Shown here one piece after another: positions 10,881 through 22,820 of a stretch of DNA of 64,000 nucleotides. The DNA lies in the NCBI GenBank assembly GCA_023935145.1, contig CM043698.1, positions 60,736,001 through 60,800,000 of the forward strand. Direction: 5' to 3'. The notes beneath the pieces were generated by a model. It saw nothing but the letters and a program-made list of their open reading frames with translations. It was not told the DNA's origin and made no database searches. This DNA is from Bretschneidera sinensis (Eukaryota; Streptophyta; Magnoliopsida; Brassicales; Akaniaceae). Within the stretch, counting starts at the first letter, position 1. Each line of letters starts with the position of its first letter. The translations under genes were made by a program, and so were the position numbers.

Positions 10881-12056
10881 AACCCTTACCTCTCGATCAT
10901 ACATCAGATTACCACTTCCCCCTTATGGTATACTCATTCCTCTACCATAACTCCCAATTTTCATAGTCTGACTCCCAAATCTAGGGGTCCCACTGGTATT
11001 ACTCTGAGCTATAGAAGCAACAGATCCTGCTTACCTCTGACTCTGCACTACAGTTCCTTGTGACAAGGAACGCCTTCTCTAGGGTGGTCTCCCGCCTTGT
11101 ATACCTATACTGTTACCATCTCTAGGTCCCTCAAATTTAGACCTCTTCAGTCAATCTCTCCTACCTCTAAACTCTGTCAAATCCTTCTCAATTTGTAATG
11201 CTTTATCTACCAGTACCGCATAATTTTCTATGCCTATATAAAAGAGTTTAGTCCGAATGTCATTGTGTAATCCATCTAAAAATCTCTTACATTTCCTCTC
11301 CTTCGTATTTACTAATTCAAATTAAAACCTTGACATGACTATGAATTTACTATCATATTCAGCCATTGATAAATTACCCTGCCTTAGATGAATAAAATCT
11401 CTCTTGTTGTACCCGAAAGGTATCTAGAAAATACTTCGCAAAAAACTCTTCCTTAAACTTACTCCAAGTTAAAGGTTGTTTTACCTGTGTGCTTACTCTG
11501 GGCAAATTATCCTCCCACTGTTGAGACCCTCCCGTATAAATGAAGCAAAAGCAACCTTCTATCTATCTGTCACTGGTAAGACCTCAAAATATTTTTCAAC
11601 ATTTCTGATCCACTGCTCAGCTTCTACAAGATTTATAGATCCTCGAAAATACTAGGGTTTAAATTTAAGAAATCTCACAAAACAATCACCTTGCATCTCA
11701 TGTGCAAACACACATTTTCCCTCATGAACTTCTTGTCTCACCACATCAGGTTCTCTTCTACCCCTTTCCTCTAATCTTCTTTGCAGATTATCAGCCATTT
11801 CTTCAGCTGCATTCATCTTCTCTATAGCACGATTAAGAACTTCTCTCAATTCATCCTTCCTAACCTCATATTCTCTCCCAGCTCTACTAGCACCGACTGC
11901 ACTATCAATATGTTCCCTCGCAGGAACCATGGACTTAACTTCCTCCTCTGCTTCAGTTCTACTAAATATTGGGGGTCGACCACGTCCCCTCTGATTCAGA
12001 ACTCTACCTCTAGCTCTAGCACTAGCACGTCCACGTGTCATCCTTAGACTCAGCAT
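10881..12056 (-). pseudogene. gag: Gypsy gag body
   Basis: The open start (12056-11652) has a basic N-terminus rich in RGRAS/ARG, likely starting at MTRGRAS near 12041, then a charged helix (RKDELREVLNRAIEKMN, LQRRLEERGR). After the TAG at 11652-11654 the frame continues with YFRGSINLVEAEQWI and EKYFEVLPVTDR, the classic plant gypsy gag core, then further stops and probably frameshifts down to the zinc knuckles. Broken capsid gene. Confidence 0.8.
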
Positions 12057-12126
12057 TAAAATATAGTTTATTTAGATCTTTCACTTCTTTAAGTTCTCAT
12101 GCAGTCTACGAAATCATAAAGCTAAT

Positions 12127-12138
12127 GCTCTAATACCA
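12127..12138 (-). other. Gypsy primer binding site (tRNA-iMet-like)
   Basis: The minus strand reads TGGTATTAGAGC, one base off the standard plant initiator-tRNA-Met primer site TGGTATCAGAGC, directly inside the 5' LTR. Confidence 0.75.
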
Positions 12139-12143
12139 AAATT

Positions 12144-13168
12144 ATAAGGACCCATCCCAGGTTGGCCACCCCCGAGACGGTGTCATTACATTTTGAAATT
12201 CCAGCATGACACATATATGTAACAATAAAAATAATATTAACATAATTTTTTACATTAATCTTCAACCCTCAATAGGGGAGATAAACCATTCTGATCTTGA
12301 CTTAAACATTATATATAACATAAAATGCATGAATATTTACAAATAAATTTTTATTTTATTTTCTCATTAGTTTGAGGATGTGAACATATACGTGGCTTAC
12401 AGAAAATGATTTCATCTGAATCTCAACCCACCAAACTATTTGTCCTACTTGCTACCTGAAATCATTGTACAATGAAGGATGAGCTTCACAAGTTCAGTGA
12501 ATTCAATTTACTAGAAGTATTCATTTTGTATAAATAGTCCTCTAATATTTAATCATTTATATCTCATATAACTTGATAATAACACATAGTTTAACATTTA
12601 GATAGTTCTTATCATATCATACTTCTATATTTCTTTCTCACTATAACTGTCTCTCAGTGAGACTCATTCATCTATAAATAAATTTATAATAACAAACAAC
12701 ACTTCAGCATTTCAGTAATACAATCAATATTTAAAACAGATGCAATGCATAAATTATTATTAAGGAACATCTTCCCACATATCAACATGTTTTTATCTTA
12801 GACCGGCCCCCTCCTGGTTCTTTTATTTTCAGCATATACGGGCTGTCACAGTTTTCATTTATTTCCAGCAAATACCAGCTATCATGGTTTTCATTTATTT
12901 TCGATATATACCGGCTATCACGATTTTCGTTTATTGGCACTTTTTTTTCTCTTCTAGAAGCCAATTTTTTTTTTCTTTTCTTCTTCTAGACGATTTTTTT
13001 CATTTTCATTTTCCTTTTGTTTTCACCACAACGCGTCCGTTTTTTTTTTTTTTTAAGAATTGTTTTATAAAAATTAAATCCTTCGTATTTAAACATATAT
13101 TAATTTAACTCTATGTCATATTTATTAAAATACTTCTTTACCCTTACTTTACAAATACGGGTATTACA
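12144..13168 (-). repeat. Gypsy 5' LTR
   Basis: On minus it begins TGTAATACCCG at 13168. The inner end is near 12144; the canonical CA end is not clear. Compared with the left LTR it lacks the part represented by 180-910 and 5928-6087, a likely internal deletion near 12935. A run of about 36-bp units (12825-12935) matches the run at 48-150. Confidence 0.75.
12820..12940. repeat. 36-bp minisatellite in gypsy LTR
   Basis: Three imperfect units, each with CAGC(A/T)(A/T)ATAC-like start, GGCTGTCA/AGCTATCA and TTTTCATTTATT. The same array opens the window at 40-150, so it belongs to the LTR. Confidence 0.75.
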
Positions 13169-13600
13169 CAAAGCCCACTGTTCCAGCAATGTAACGCAAG
13201 ATTTGTTTAGCTGCTCCAAGATGATGCTTTATGGGAAAATGCATAAACCTGGAAACAATACCAATAGGGAATGCAATATTTGGCCGAGTATGTGTTCAAT
13301 AGATCAAGCCACCAGCTAAACTTATGAAATTTCTTGCATTTGTCATTCCAATACCATCTTCAACCTGCAACTTTTCATTCACATTCATTGTAGCTATTGA
13401 CACATTGCAATTCAGCATAGTAAACTTCTTAAGGAGATCTATTGCATATTTTCTTTGAGAAACAAAGATTTCATCTTCAGTTTGCTTAATTTTCAGCTCA
13501 AGAAAATAATGCAACAAACCCAAATTTGACATTTCAAATATCTTCATTATACAAGTTTTAAATTCTGCTAACATAAAGACAAACTATAAAGAAGTCATTT
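13169..13600 (-). pseudogene. Ty1/copia RT fragment, target of the gypsy insertion
   Basis: The minus strand encodes the C-terminal part of a copia RT: LLHYFLELKIKQTEDEIFVSQRKYAIDLLKKF, here cited in parts (LLHYFLELKIK; FVSQRKYAIDLL), then FISLAGGLIY, a stop, THTRPNIAFPIGI, SRFMHFP and AAKQILRYIAGT near the junction. It is cut by the gypsy LTR at 13168. No LTR of this copy is in view. Confidence 0.8.
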
Positions 13601-14763
13601 ATACCTTACTTCTTTAGATAAAGAGTATGCTCATTTTCACTTCTTTCAAATCCATTTTGATGAAAGAAATAGTTTATCTTACTATACCATTCTTGTGGAG
13701 AATACTCGTACACCTTCTCCTCATTGCTATTAACTATGAAACATTTGTACACTACACTACCTCCAAATTTGTTGAAATGACACTAACTTATCAAATCTTT
13801 TTAAAACTTATTCACTCCAAAACATCAATTTACATTATCAAGAAGTCTCAAAATGAATTTATTTGAAGAATCAAAATTTTAACTGGATATTAATTTTCAC
13901 GATGACAAAAGCACCATTAGTGTTAAAATATCTTCAAGTTATTATGATAAGTTTACTAATTATATTTATCAATTATTTATCTCAAAATTTTTTATAACAC
14001 AAATTTTCAGGTTATTTGAATTCAATTTTTTCTAAAAAAATGAAATATCATTTTAATTTTTAAAATAGAAAAGTTTGTCTTTGATTTTTCTTTTATAATT
14101 GTTTTTGATATTCGTTTATTTGAGATTTTAATCTATTTAATTTTATAAAAAAACGTATCAACAAATTTTTCATTGAAAATATTTAATTTTCTTTTATGAT
14201 AGTTTTTTATTTTCATTTATTTAAGAATGAGATAGGTAATGATATCATAATATTTTTTAAAATATAAAATATATGAAGTAAAATTTACTTTATATCATAT
14301 AATAAGATATAAATCCATTTAAAATATACTTTTAACAATTTTCGAAAAAGAATGATAATTTTCTTTTTTAAAAAAACCTAAAAATTTATTGTTAAATATG
14401 TTTCATTCTTAATATTTCTATTTTTTAAAAAATAGCATTTATAAAACCTAAAATTACTTTGATTATCATAAAAAATAATATTTAGTTAAAATTTTAATTT
14501 TTTTAAAAAAATTATTTTTAAATTATTTAACTATAAAAATTGATGTTTTAAAATTAACAATCAATTTTAAAAAGCTTTGGTACGACAGTACCGTTTCAAC
14601 CAACTTTGAAATAGAAAAGTATAATTTACTAGGACTTTAATTTTAATAATATTTTAACAACCTTTGCTTTATCCAAAAATGGATAAGAGAGCGGGAGCCT
14701 AAATCCTATCCTTTGAAAAAGAAAAGAAAAATCTCCTTTAATTACTTTCACGGTCACCCACTC
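13601..14763. other. Gene-free AT-rich upstream region of the PPD6-like gene
   Basis: Long A/T runs and no recognisable coding or repeat structure. The last 200 bases presumably contain the promoter; I could not single out a convincing TATA box. Confidence 0.5.
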
Positions 14764-14764
14764 A

Positions 14765-14771
<7 letters not shown>

Positions 14772-14797
<26 letters not shown>
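14772..14797 (+). repeat. (CT)n run in the 5' UTR of the PPD6-like gene
   Basis: A pure CT dinucleotide tract ending 8 bp before the start codon. CT-rich stretches are frequent in plant 5' leaders near transcription starts. Confidence 0.8.
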
Positions 14798-14802
<5 letters not shown>

Positions 14803-14804
14803 AA

Positions 14805-17800
14805 ATGGCTACTGCTTGTCTAACTCCAATTTCCCCAATCTTTCCAGCTTTTTTAAAGTCTCCAAAATCTGCACTAAAATCTTCAATGGCAGCGACAACA
14901 ACTGCATTGCACCAAAACCGCAATCAGTACACTCTGAGGAGAGAGTTGTTGAAAGGGGTCATATCGTTTCCTCTCATTTTACTTAAAGAAGCTCCGAATT
15001 CAGAAGCCAGAGAGGTGGAAGTCGGCTCCTATCTTCCGCCATCTTCTACAGACCCTTCTTTCGTCCTCTTCAAAGCCTCTCCCAAAGACACCCCCGCTCT
15101 TCGTGCAGGTACTCCTCCATTGAGTATCAGTAATTTTTTTTATTATTAATTAGTATGTTTTTATGGTGCGTTTATGTATAGAAATAGTCAGTCTGTATTG
15201 TATTTGAGTATCGTTTATTTTTGGATTTTTTCTTGTGAATTTTTTATAGTACATTGGGATTTTGTTAGTTGTAAACGAGGAGCTTCAAGGTTTCAACCCC
15301 TGGGTGGAAAAAAGGAGTTCTCTTGTTATTAAATACTATGTAAAGGGTGCAGAGTAGTGCCTAACCACTTAGGGCATGTTTGGTTCGCTCAATCAAATCT
15401 GTAATGGAATCAAAATTACATTGAATTTTGATTCCCATTCATGTATTTTTTTTTCGTTTTGTGTTTCATTATGCATTCCAAACATGCTCTAAGTTTTGTT
15501 GAGGATGCGCCTTTTATCTTGTTATTAGCTAATTTGTATCAATATCTTTAATTGTTATGATTGTCAGTGCTATCTGTTTATTATATTTCTCGTGAACTTA
15601 TCCATAGACCACCATATTGCTCTTCTTGATTTTTCTCCACCATGATATGGCTACCCAAGTAAGATGGTTTAAGGTCCTCTTAGATTAGAGGATATGGGAT
15701 AGAGAGGTCTGCATCATGCAATGTTGCAAATTAAGTCCTCAAAGGTTTGTTAGGCGTTTAGGCTCAACTTAGAATTTGAAAGGCCTTGGCTACATTTTGA
15801 GCCGGATGTGGTTTCCCATTAATATCCAACACTGTTTCTTACACGAATCGTTAGCACTCTGATGATGCTCTAACAAAATGAAGAGATTAGTTTGGATTGA
15901 AGGTTCTCTTGCTTACTCAATTATTTAAGCAAATAATTAAATAAAATGAGTCGAGAGGGATTCCTAATAGCATTTTTAGTTTATCTATACATCTCACTTT
16001 ATTTGCCTTGAGAAGGATAATAAAGAATTATGTTACGAATTTTGAACTCATTTCTTGAATTTTTTTTTTATTTATTTAGTATGCACGCACAGACCCCTAC
16101 AGAAACCAAAACACACAAATAGTTGCTAATAAAGAATTTCCATTAAGGAAGTTTGAAACTAGTGGCTACTCTTCCATTAATAAGCCTATGAAGGTAATCA
16201 TTCTCTGTCAGCAATGTTGTATATGTGAGGCTTTATTATTTGTCTTCAAGTGTAATCAGGGAACCTGTTATGGATTCCCTGGTCCAATAATAATTTTGAG
16301 GCTTCATGGAGGTATACCATGAACATTGGCTATAACCCACCTTGGTGTATCCATCCTGTATCAGCTAGGTGCTGTATCGCATTATATTGTTAGTCTTTGT
16401 CTAGGAGTTCTTTTTTTTCCCTCTTTGGATTGTCTTGATCTAATTGATGATGATCTCAGGTCATAACCAACCAAGAGGAATGTTTAATGGTATTCATTTC
16501 ACAAGTTTCCTTTTTACATATGGATGATCTTGCCTCTTTTTGTCGTAATCTGCAATCTGCCTCGGTAGCGTGATTGGAAAATTTTGGATATATAAGTTGG
16601 CTAAAAGTACTTGAGACAATTTCAACTAGCACTTTTAGGGGCACAACCTGTGGTGTCACAGATCATAGCTGTTAACATTACTTTTGGCCAGGTGAAGGTT
16701 TGTAACTGGCATTCTTTTAAAACGCCAGTGACACTATTCATTCAATAGATGGGGATAAGGTATTACTGTATTTGTGAATGATAACCATTACACATTTATT
16801 CCATACCATGGTACATGTTCCAAAAATCTCTATGGCATTATTCCCCTCTATCTTTGTTTGTATATACTAATAATACTTGAAATTTAGTTTCTTGCAGGGA
16901 ATGTGCAGCCCTACCAGTTCATTCTTCCACCAACATGGAAACAGACCCGTGTAGCCAACATATTATCAGGCAATTACTGTCAACCAAAGTGTGCAGAGCC
17001 CTGGGTGGAAGTGAAGTTTGAAGATGAGAATCAAGGAAAGGTCCAGGTGGTGGCTTCTCCTTTGATACGCTTAACTAACAAACCAAAAGCATCGATTGAA
17101 GAAATTGGGAGTGCTGAGAAATTGATTGCCTCTCTTGGCCCCTTTGTCACTGGAAACTCGTATGATCCAGATGAGCTCATAGAAACTTCTGTTGAAAAGC
17201 GCGGCAATCAGACGGTAGAACTCTATTGACTCATCCTACTTCCTAATGCTATTTTTATTGGAAGTCGCTGTGTTTTTGTCTTTCTTCTTGTCTTGTCGGA
17301 TGAAATGTAAGTAGAAACAATTTTGAAAAAGTCAACAATCTGTCTTCTACATGGCACAATAGCAGAGGAACCAAATTGGGTTTCTTTGTGTTAGAGATAT
17401 GATGGGATATGCAAACATCCTGATTCTCGTAGTATCTTCGAAGTAGCTGGTGGATGATAACACAATTATGGTTCTGCAAAAGTGAAACTTATTCCTTTCT
17501 TAATCTCTCCTGAATAAAATTTGACAAAACTATCAGTTTTATTTCACTGTCTGGTAGAGATGAGTTTTGCTTATGCATGAAACAGCTGCATGTTGTAATC
17601 CCATATAATTGGTTGACACTTTTTGAGTCGTACTGGTAGTAGCACTATAGAGTGCAGTTTGGAATTGAGAGACTTCAAAATGTTAGGGCACCATGTGTAT
17701 CTCAGTGTAGTGGATATAGTTTGTTGAGTGAGTTTCAAGAATCGAAATTTCTAGAATAAACGAATTTCATAGTCTTTTTCGTGAAAGATATATGATCATA

Positions 17801-18303
17801 ACAGTAGATAGGTATGTAACAGGCTACTTTGAACTTAATCATGTGTAGTTAACCTAACAACATTTAAACTTACATATCAGAATTGCATTATAGTTCTTTA
17901 TTGAGATGCTTATGTTTATATATCTGACTAAATATGGCTTAACTGGGAAAGGGCAATGTCATTTTTAAATGTCTAGTTTTTTCCCGGACTTATGTTTGTT
18001 TGTGTTTTATACTTTTATTTTTATCCTCGGAAATTTATTCTTTCTACTATGTGTCTTCTCTGAAGAAACTAAGATTAAAACAAAATTTCTTTTGTTAGTA
18101 ATTACAAACTTATCTTGTCATGGTGTTTGCAGTATTACAAATATGTGCTTGAGACACCATTCGCTTTGACGGGTTCACACAATCTTGCAAAAGCTGCAGC
18201 GAAGGGAAGCACTGTCGTATTGTTTGTGGCTAGTGCGAATGATAAACAGTGGCAAACATCGGAGAAAACTCTAAAAGCAATCCTTGATTCCTTTGAAGTG
18301 TAG
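14805..18303 (+). CDS. PPD6: PsbP domain-containing protein 6-like, chloroplast thylakoid lumen (3 exons)
   Basis: Exons are 14805-15108, 16898-17214 and 18133-18303; introns (1789 and 918 bp) begin GT and end AG, and the phases join exactly, giving 263 aa. Residues 1-60 form a Ser/Thr-rich chloroplast transit peptide followed by a twin-arginine RRELLKG and a hydrophobic stretch (VISFPLILL), ending in SEA, which fits a Tat-dependent lumen signal. The remainder (from about 65) is a PsbP-like fold with FILPPTWKQTRV, NYCQPKCAEPWVEVKF, VQVVASPLIRL, IGSAEKLIASLGPFVTGN, YYKYVLETPF, then TVVLFVASANDKQW. Length and features match Arabidopsis PPD6 (At3g56650 from memory). Two Cys in NYCQPKC could be redox-active (inference). 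No stop or frameshift is seen; the gene looks intact. Confidence 0.93.
15371..15490. mobile_element. Small MITE in intron 1 of the PPD6-like gene
   Basis: About 120 bp bounded by inverted TTAGGGCATGTTTGG and CCAAACATGCTCTAA. Size, AT-rich interior and terminal GGGCATGTTTGG recall Tourist/PIF-Harbinger-like MITEs. The 2-3 bp target duplication cannot be separated from the palindromic ends. Confidence 0.65.
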
Positions 18304-20870
18304 TTTAGTGCCAAATGAAAAGAAGATAGAATCATATTCAATTTGTCTGCATTTGATTTCTATATAATTCAAATAACTGAATTGAATCTTTTTTTTTTTG
18401 TTTCTTCATCATGTTGAAAAATGTAAGGTCTTCTGTTAAAAGCTAGGAGGATTATGTTTAATTGTTAGGGTTGTTTAGACTTTAGATCAAGGAAGGAGTT
18501 TATGACGAACACAAGTTATATTATATTAATATTTATACATAGAAAACATTTTAAGAGCATTTATATTATATTATATTAAATTTTTATTAATAAGTTAAAA
18601 AAATTGAAATTAATTATCAATATACTAAGTTTCAGTGAATTTATTTCTTAAATTCCTTTAATTTTATTTTTTTATACATGATATCTTGTTGCTCTTTTAA
18701 TTTGTAAAAAGAAAAGGTGGCGATATTGTCAAACTCAAATTGTTAGGAGCAAAGAAAGATAATTTTTTTTAAAAGTATATGTGGACTAAACAATTAACTA
18801 TACCTTTGATATGAGGTCATGTTTGGTGGAGGAGCTAAAGCTGGATAGTTTAAATGAAGACATCATTTATATTTTAGTGAGATGGACTAATTTACTACAC
18901 TAACCCTGGTTTCTCTAATGAACACCTATACAACAGTAGGGGTAAGGGTAGTTTTGTAATATTGTCTACTCTATATCTAAAGGCATACCAATATTTTAAT
19001 TTCAATGTTGTTTTACGACAATTTTGACAGTCAACCTGTAAAGATTGGTGTTGAAACTTAAAACTCTTCATTAAATTTAAGTTTATTTAAATCTTTTTTA
19101 AACGTATAGAGATGGATTTTAATGTAATTTTTCTTTATAAAAATTATAAAGGATTGATTAGAGAGAGAAAAAATATAACTCAATTTTGACATAATCCGTA
19201 AGTATAAAACACGTATTTAGCACGTGATCCAGGCTAGTATATAGAAAAACAAGTGGTGGAAATGGTATTGGCACACTTAAATCTGCTTTGATGCTTCTTG
19301 ACGTAAGGTATAAAAATGTCAAAAGTTCTCGAGTACCAGAGGCTAATATTAGAGTTCCCCTGTCATCACCTTCCTATCAAATAAAAAACGAGTACGTGTA
19401 AAATTGAGCGTAACATTTTTTATAAAAAATAAAAAAGAAAAAGTTGAGGGTAGAGACGTAATTATGAAAAAGAAAAAAATAAGGAATCAAAGTAAGAGAA
19501 TAATAAAACGATATTATTGTAGGGAAGCGTGATCACGCGGAAATGGTGGCGCCCAATGACGCGGCTTGACCATCAAAGCTAACACTTAATACTGATGTTA
19601 ACTACTGCCGGTTTAAGCTTACGTTTGGTATTGCGTGGTGAAGTAACTAAATTTACGTTTCTAACAGTAAAAAATTAAGTTTTGTGTTGGATCAAATTTA
19701 ATTAACAACAGTAAAATTTTGTGGTATAGAACGTAAATTTTACAAAATTATTCATGTTGCAGATAACCTGTGTTTTAAAAAATTAATAATCAATATATTA
19801 AAAATACATTTTACATTATGAAAATTTTGTATATAAACTTTTTTATTGTCCCATGAGTTATTATCATCGATCACTATTATATTTAGCATTGTGTCTCATT
19901 ATTTTCCTTTATATTTTAAAAGCAATCAATTTATCATTTGCATTTTAAGCACGTATTCAATAAACATTTATAGTGATAATTTCGGTATCAGTACACATAA
20001 AAATCTTGACTATTAAATAGTATAAAAAAATTTTGAAATTTTTATATGCGTTAGTATCAACTTTGATCAAGATTTTTATGTGCATTGGTATCAATTTTAT
20101 CAGAATTATCATTAAAAGAGTTTATTAGACATATATCTAAATTTCAAAAAAATAAATTAATCGTTTTTAAAATAAAAAAATATTAAAACACATAACAAAA
20201 TTTAAAGTTGTTTGATAATAATAAATATAAAAATATGACTACAATACTTTTATAATTAATTTTAAATATATATTTTATCAAGCAATATATTGCAATAGTC
20301 GCATGACAATATTTTTTTCACTGCACCTTTAAAAACGTTAACATAAACTAACCCTAAAAAGATATTTAAAAAACCCACGCTCTCTAATAAACAGTCAAGA
20401 TAATACATTAATACAACAAGTGAAGCGGATTTTCTTTTTTTTTTTTATAAAAAAAATAGTGCTACTACGACTACTGTTACTCTAGTCAGCGCTCCTTTTT
20501 ACAAAGAAGTCTAAAAGTCTTAAGAATTAAGTTTTAAAAAAATTGCAAAATTATTGTTAAATTTAAAATAAATTATAAAAACATTTTTCAAATTTAACAA
20601 TTAATATAATTACATTTCAAAATTTAATAAAATATTAAATAATAACGTTACATTACCAGCTTTTTTTATGTCAACTTGTTTTAAAAAAATGTTTTTTATA
20701 ATTTCAATTAATATTTTTAAATAATAATATTATTTTTAAAAATGTAATTATATGTACGATTAAACTTTAATAATTATAATTTATTACTACTAAATTTAAG
20801 TCAAGACAAATAACAGAAAGAAAACAGACGCGTGTCCTCTCCCGTACAACGCGGTTTCTCTTGCTCCTCT
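18304..20870. other. Intergenic region between the two host genes
   Basis: It begins with the 3' UTR of the PPD6-like gene. The rest is AT-rich with no coding signal or TE I can name. A W-box core (TTGACC) occurs in a locally GC-richer patch (about 19520-19580), 1.5 kb upstream of the VQ gene; this may be chance. Confidence 0.5.
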
Positions 20871-20879
20871 CTCTACCGC

Positions 20880-20890
20880 CGTATTTAACC
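20880..20890 (+). promoter_or_regulatory. Probable TATA element of the VQ gene
   Basis: GTATTTAACC lies about 225 bp before the start codon, followed by pyrimidine-rich CTCTTCCCC. It is the best TATA-like match close to the gene. An ACGCGTGTCC word sits 50 bp upstream. Confidence 0.4.
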
Positions 20891-21110
20891 TCTTCCCCTT
20901 TTCCCACTTCATACCTAATTACCAATATCAGAGTCAAGGTCTGCTCAAACTTGGTAGTTTATTTAGACTCTTTACTTAATTTTAGTTTCAGTCAGTTTTC
21001 TCTCACTTGATCACTTCTCTTGGTATAGTTTGTTTCGAATTCCAAATAAATTCAATTCATCTGAATCAAAGATACAAATGCACTGAATATTCTTTTTTAT
21101 TTTTTGAAAA

Positions 21111-21812
21111 ATGACGTCGGAGAAGTTGGCGAGCATGGAGCCATGGACGTTTCGATCATCCTTTCCGGATTCATGGCTCTCTGAAGCGATTGTTCGCGAC
21201 ACCGAAATGCTTACAAAAGCCCTCCACAAGTCCCTCTCCACTTCCCGAACCCTAACAGCGTCAGATTCCATCTCCCCGTTTGTCATCAATCCCCAAACGA
21301 CGCTCAGTCCCGCCGTTTCAAACGTTTCGAGATCAGACGCCGATACGACGCCGAAACGGCACCGAAACGCCATCCCTGTCGTCACCAACGCCGCAAAGGT
21401 TTCCAAACGGAAATCACGCGCGTCCAAGCGTACTCAGACCACCTTTATAACGGCGGATCCGGTCAACTTCAGACAGATGGTGCAACAGGTCACCGGTTCC
21501 AGATTCGGTGGTGCCGGTTACCTTCCCGTTGCAACGATCGTGAAGCCGGAGCCCCAAAGACCTGGTGGTAGCCGGTTGCCAAGCGATGCTGCGGGCTTCT
21601 TGCCCACCCTCGATACGTCGGCGTTTTTGTTGGACCATCAGCAGCAAAGCTTGGCTGTGTCTGGATCTGGGTCTGGACCTGCTGTTGGGCCTGAGTCGCT
21701 TTGTTCGTTTCAGTCATCGCTGGTGGGCCTGGCGGGTCATGACGATGGTGACGGTGATGGGATAGATATTGATGATGGCTTTCCCACTCTAGAATCGTGG
21801 AAAGTAATGTGA
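21111..21812 (+). CDS. VQ motif-containing protein, intronless
   Basis: The 233-aa product contains the VQ core FRQMVQQVTG (about residues 121-130, pattern FxxxVQxxTG) preceded by a basic stretch (KVSKRKSRASKRTQTTF) that can serve as nuclear signal. VQ proteins are plant transcriptional cofactors, many of which bind WRKY factors. The N-terminus (MEPWTFR, FPDSW, VRDTEMLTKALHKSL) resembles the calmodulin-binding CaMBP25/VQ15/VQ24 group, as far as memory allows. A Gly/Asp-rich acidic tail ends in FPTLESWKVM. Intronless structure is usual for the family. The first ATG gives MTSEKLASMEPW; the second ATG eight codons on is possible. The gene looks intact and its GC content is well above the surroundings. 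Confidence 0.93.
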   Translation: MTSEKLASMEPWTFRSSFPDSWLSEAIVRDTEMLTKALHKSLSTSRTLTASDSISPFVINPQTTLSPAVSNVSRSDADTTPKRHRNAIPVVTNAAKVSKRKSRASKRTQTTFITADPVNFRQMVQQVTGSRFGGAGYLPVATIVKPEPQRPGGSRLPSDAAGFLPTLDTSAFLLDHQQQSLAVSGSGSGPAVGPESLCSFQSSLVGLAGHDDGDGDGIDIDDGFPTLESWKVM

Positions 21813-22610
21813 TTTTTTTCCTTTTCATTTTATATTGTAGTGCATAATTCTGGGGCGGATCTGTTTATATTTCTGTTTGGTATAATTTTTCTTTTAGAGG
21901 TGTGCTGATATGGTTTTTATTATGAATGGTGGTAATTTAGTTTTAATTAGAATTATGTGAAATATTACTTGTTTCTTTTCTTGAATATTCCTCCGATTTA
22001 AAAGCAGTGACACTCATCAACGATTTCATTGGCAAGATTTAGGTAGTGTAACTTACTTATCTATTCACCCATTTTATTGGAAGATGTCCACGAAATTGTT
22101 TATAATTTTTACTACACGGCTTGTGGTTCTGTAATTCAAATTATGGAATTGTAATGGAATCTTTTGTAAATTATTTACAAGGTAATTCAAAAAAAATAAA
22201 TAAAAATTTATTTATAATAATATTTTTCAAATATCAGAATCATCTAGATATCCATTGATTCATTATAAATAATAATATTGTATCATATTATCAAATACAT
22301 GTAAATATGTAAAATTTCAATTATAAAAAATTAATTTTATAAAAACATAATTAAATGGTAAATAAAATTAATTGCAAATCAAGTCTCAAGGATGATTAAA
22401 TATAAAAAAAAAGTCCTAAAGATCATTAACAAGTATATATAATTAATTCACAAGCAATTCATAATGTAACACATTTATTTTTAATTCCTTAAAAACTAAG
22501 GTACAAAAGAAAAGAAAAAAGTTAAATTAAAGAAACAAGGCCCAACATATTGGGGTGCACCAGAAGAAGCCCATGAAGACCTTAACAAATCAATAATATA
22601 CACACACATC
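21813..22610. other. Gene-free region downstream of the VQ gene
   Basis: The start is the 3' UTR. The rest is AT-rich with no supported feature. Confidence 0.5.
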
Positions 22611-22820
22611 TTAATAGGGTGTAAAACTTTTGATAGAGAAAAATACCAGTGTGTAAAATGATATAGTTTTGATTTTATATGTACTGGACAATATAAAAAT
22701 AATACTATAATTCTTGTAGAATTTGGATTGATCGATATAATTTTATATTATTCTATTAGAATTTGGATTGCTATAATATTTTACTGCTCTATTATAATTT
22801 GAATTAAGTTTGAACATGTG
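22611..22820. repeat. Dispersed repeat R, copy 1 (left part)
   Basis: It begins GGGTGTAAAACTTTTGATAG and continues through AATATAAAAATAATACTATAA and GAATTTGGATTG words that recur at 35985-36190. The copy is interrupted at 22820 by the TIR element and again at 24134 by a copia element; its remainder lies at 24091-24134 and 33292-33480. Confidence 0.65.

Larger units (their letters stand above)
1..13168 (-). mobile_element. Ty3/gypsy chromovirus-like retrotransposon, decayed, left end outside window
   Basis: The element reads on the minus strand: 5' LTR (about 12144-13168), primer site, gag, protease, RT, RNase H, integrase, polypurine tract, then 3' LTR (5928-6334 continued in 1-910 and beyond the window edge). 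The order PR-RT-RH-IN is that of Ty3/gypsy; the chromodomain-like tail after integrase and the double zinc knuckle resemble the Del/Tekay group (family knowledge, not tested). The host site on the right is an old copia fragment. Two younger insertions sit inside it, a gag-only element in the 3' LTR and a solo copia LTR in integrase. Many in-frame stops and at least one frameshift make it non-functional. The second target-site copy is off the window, so the duplication cannot be checked. Confidence 0.85.

Noticed and set aside
12782..12964. Open frame with NENRDS/NENHDS repeats
   Set aside because: It is the 36-bp LTR minisatellite translated; no stop arises because the unit is a multiple of three.
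21414..21828. Open frames on the minus strand of the VQ gene
   Set aside because: Antisense shadows of a GC-richer exon; the plus frame has the VQ motif.
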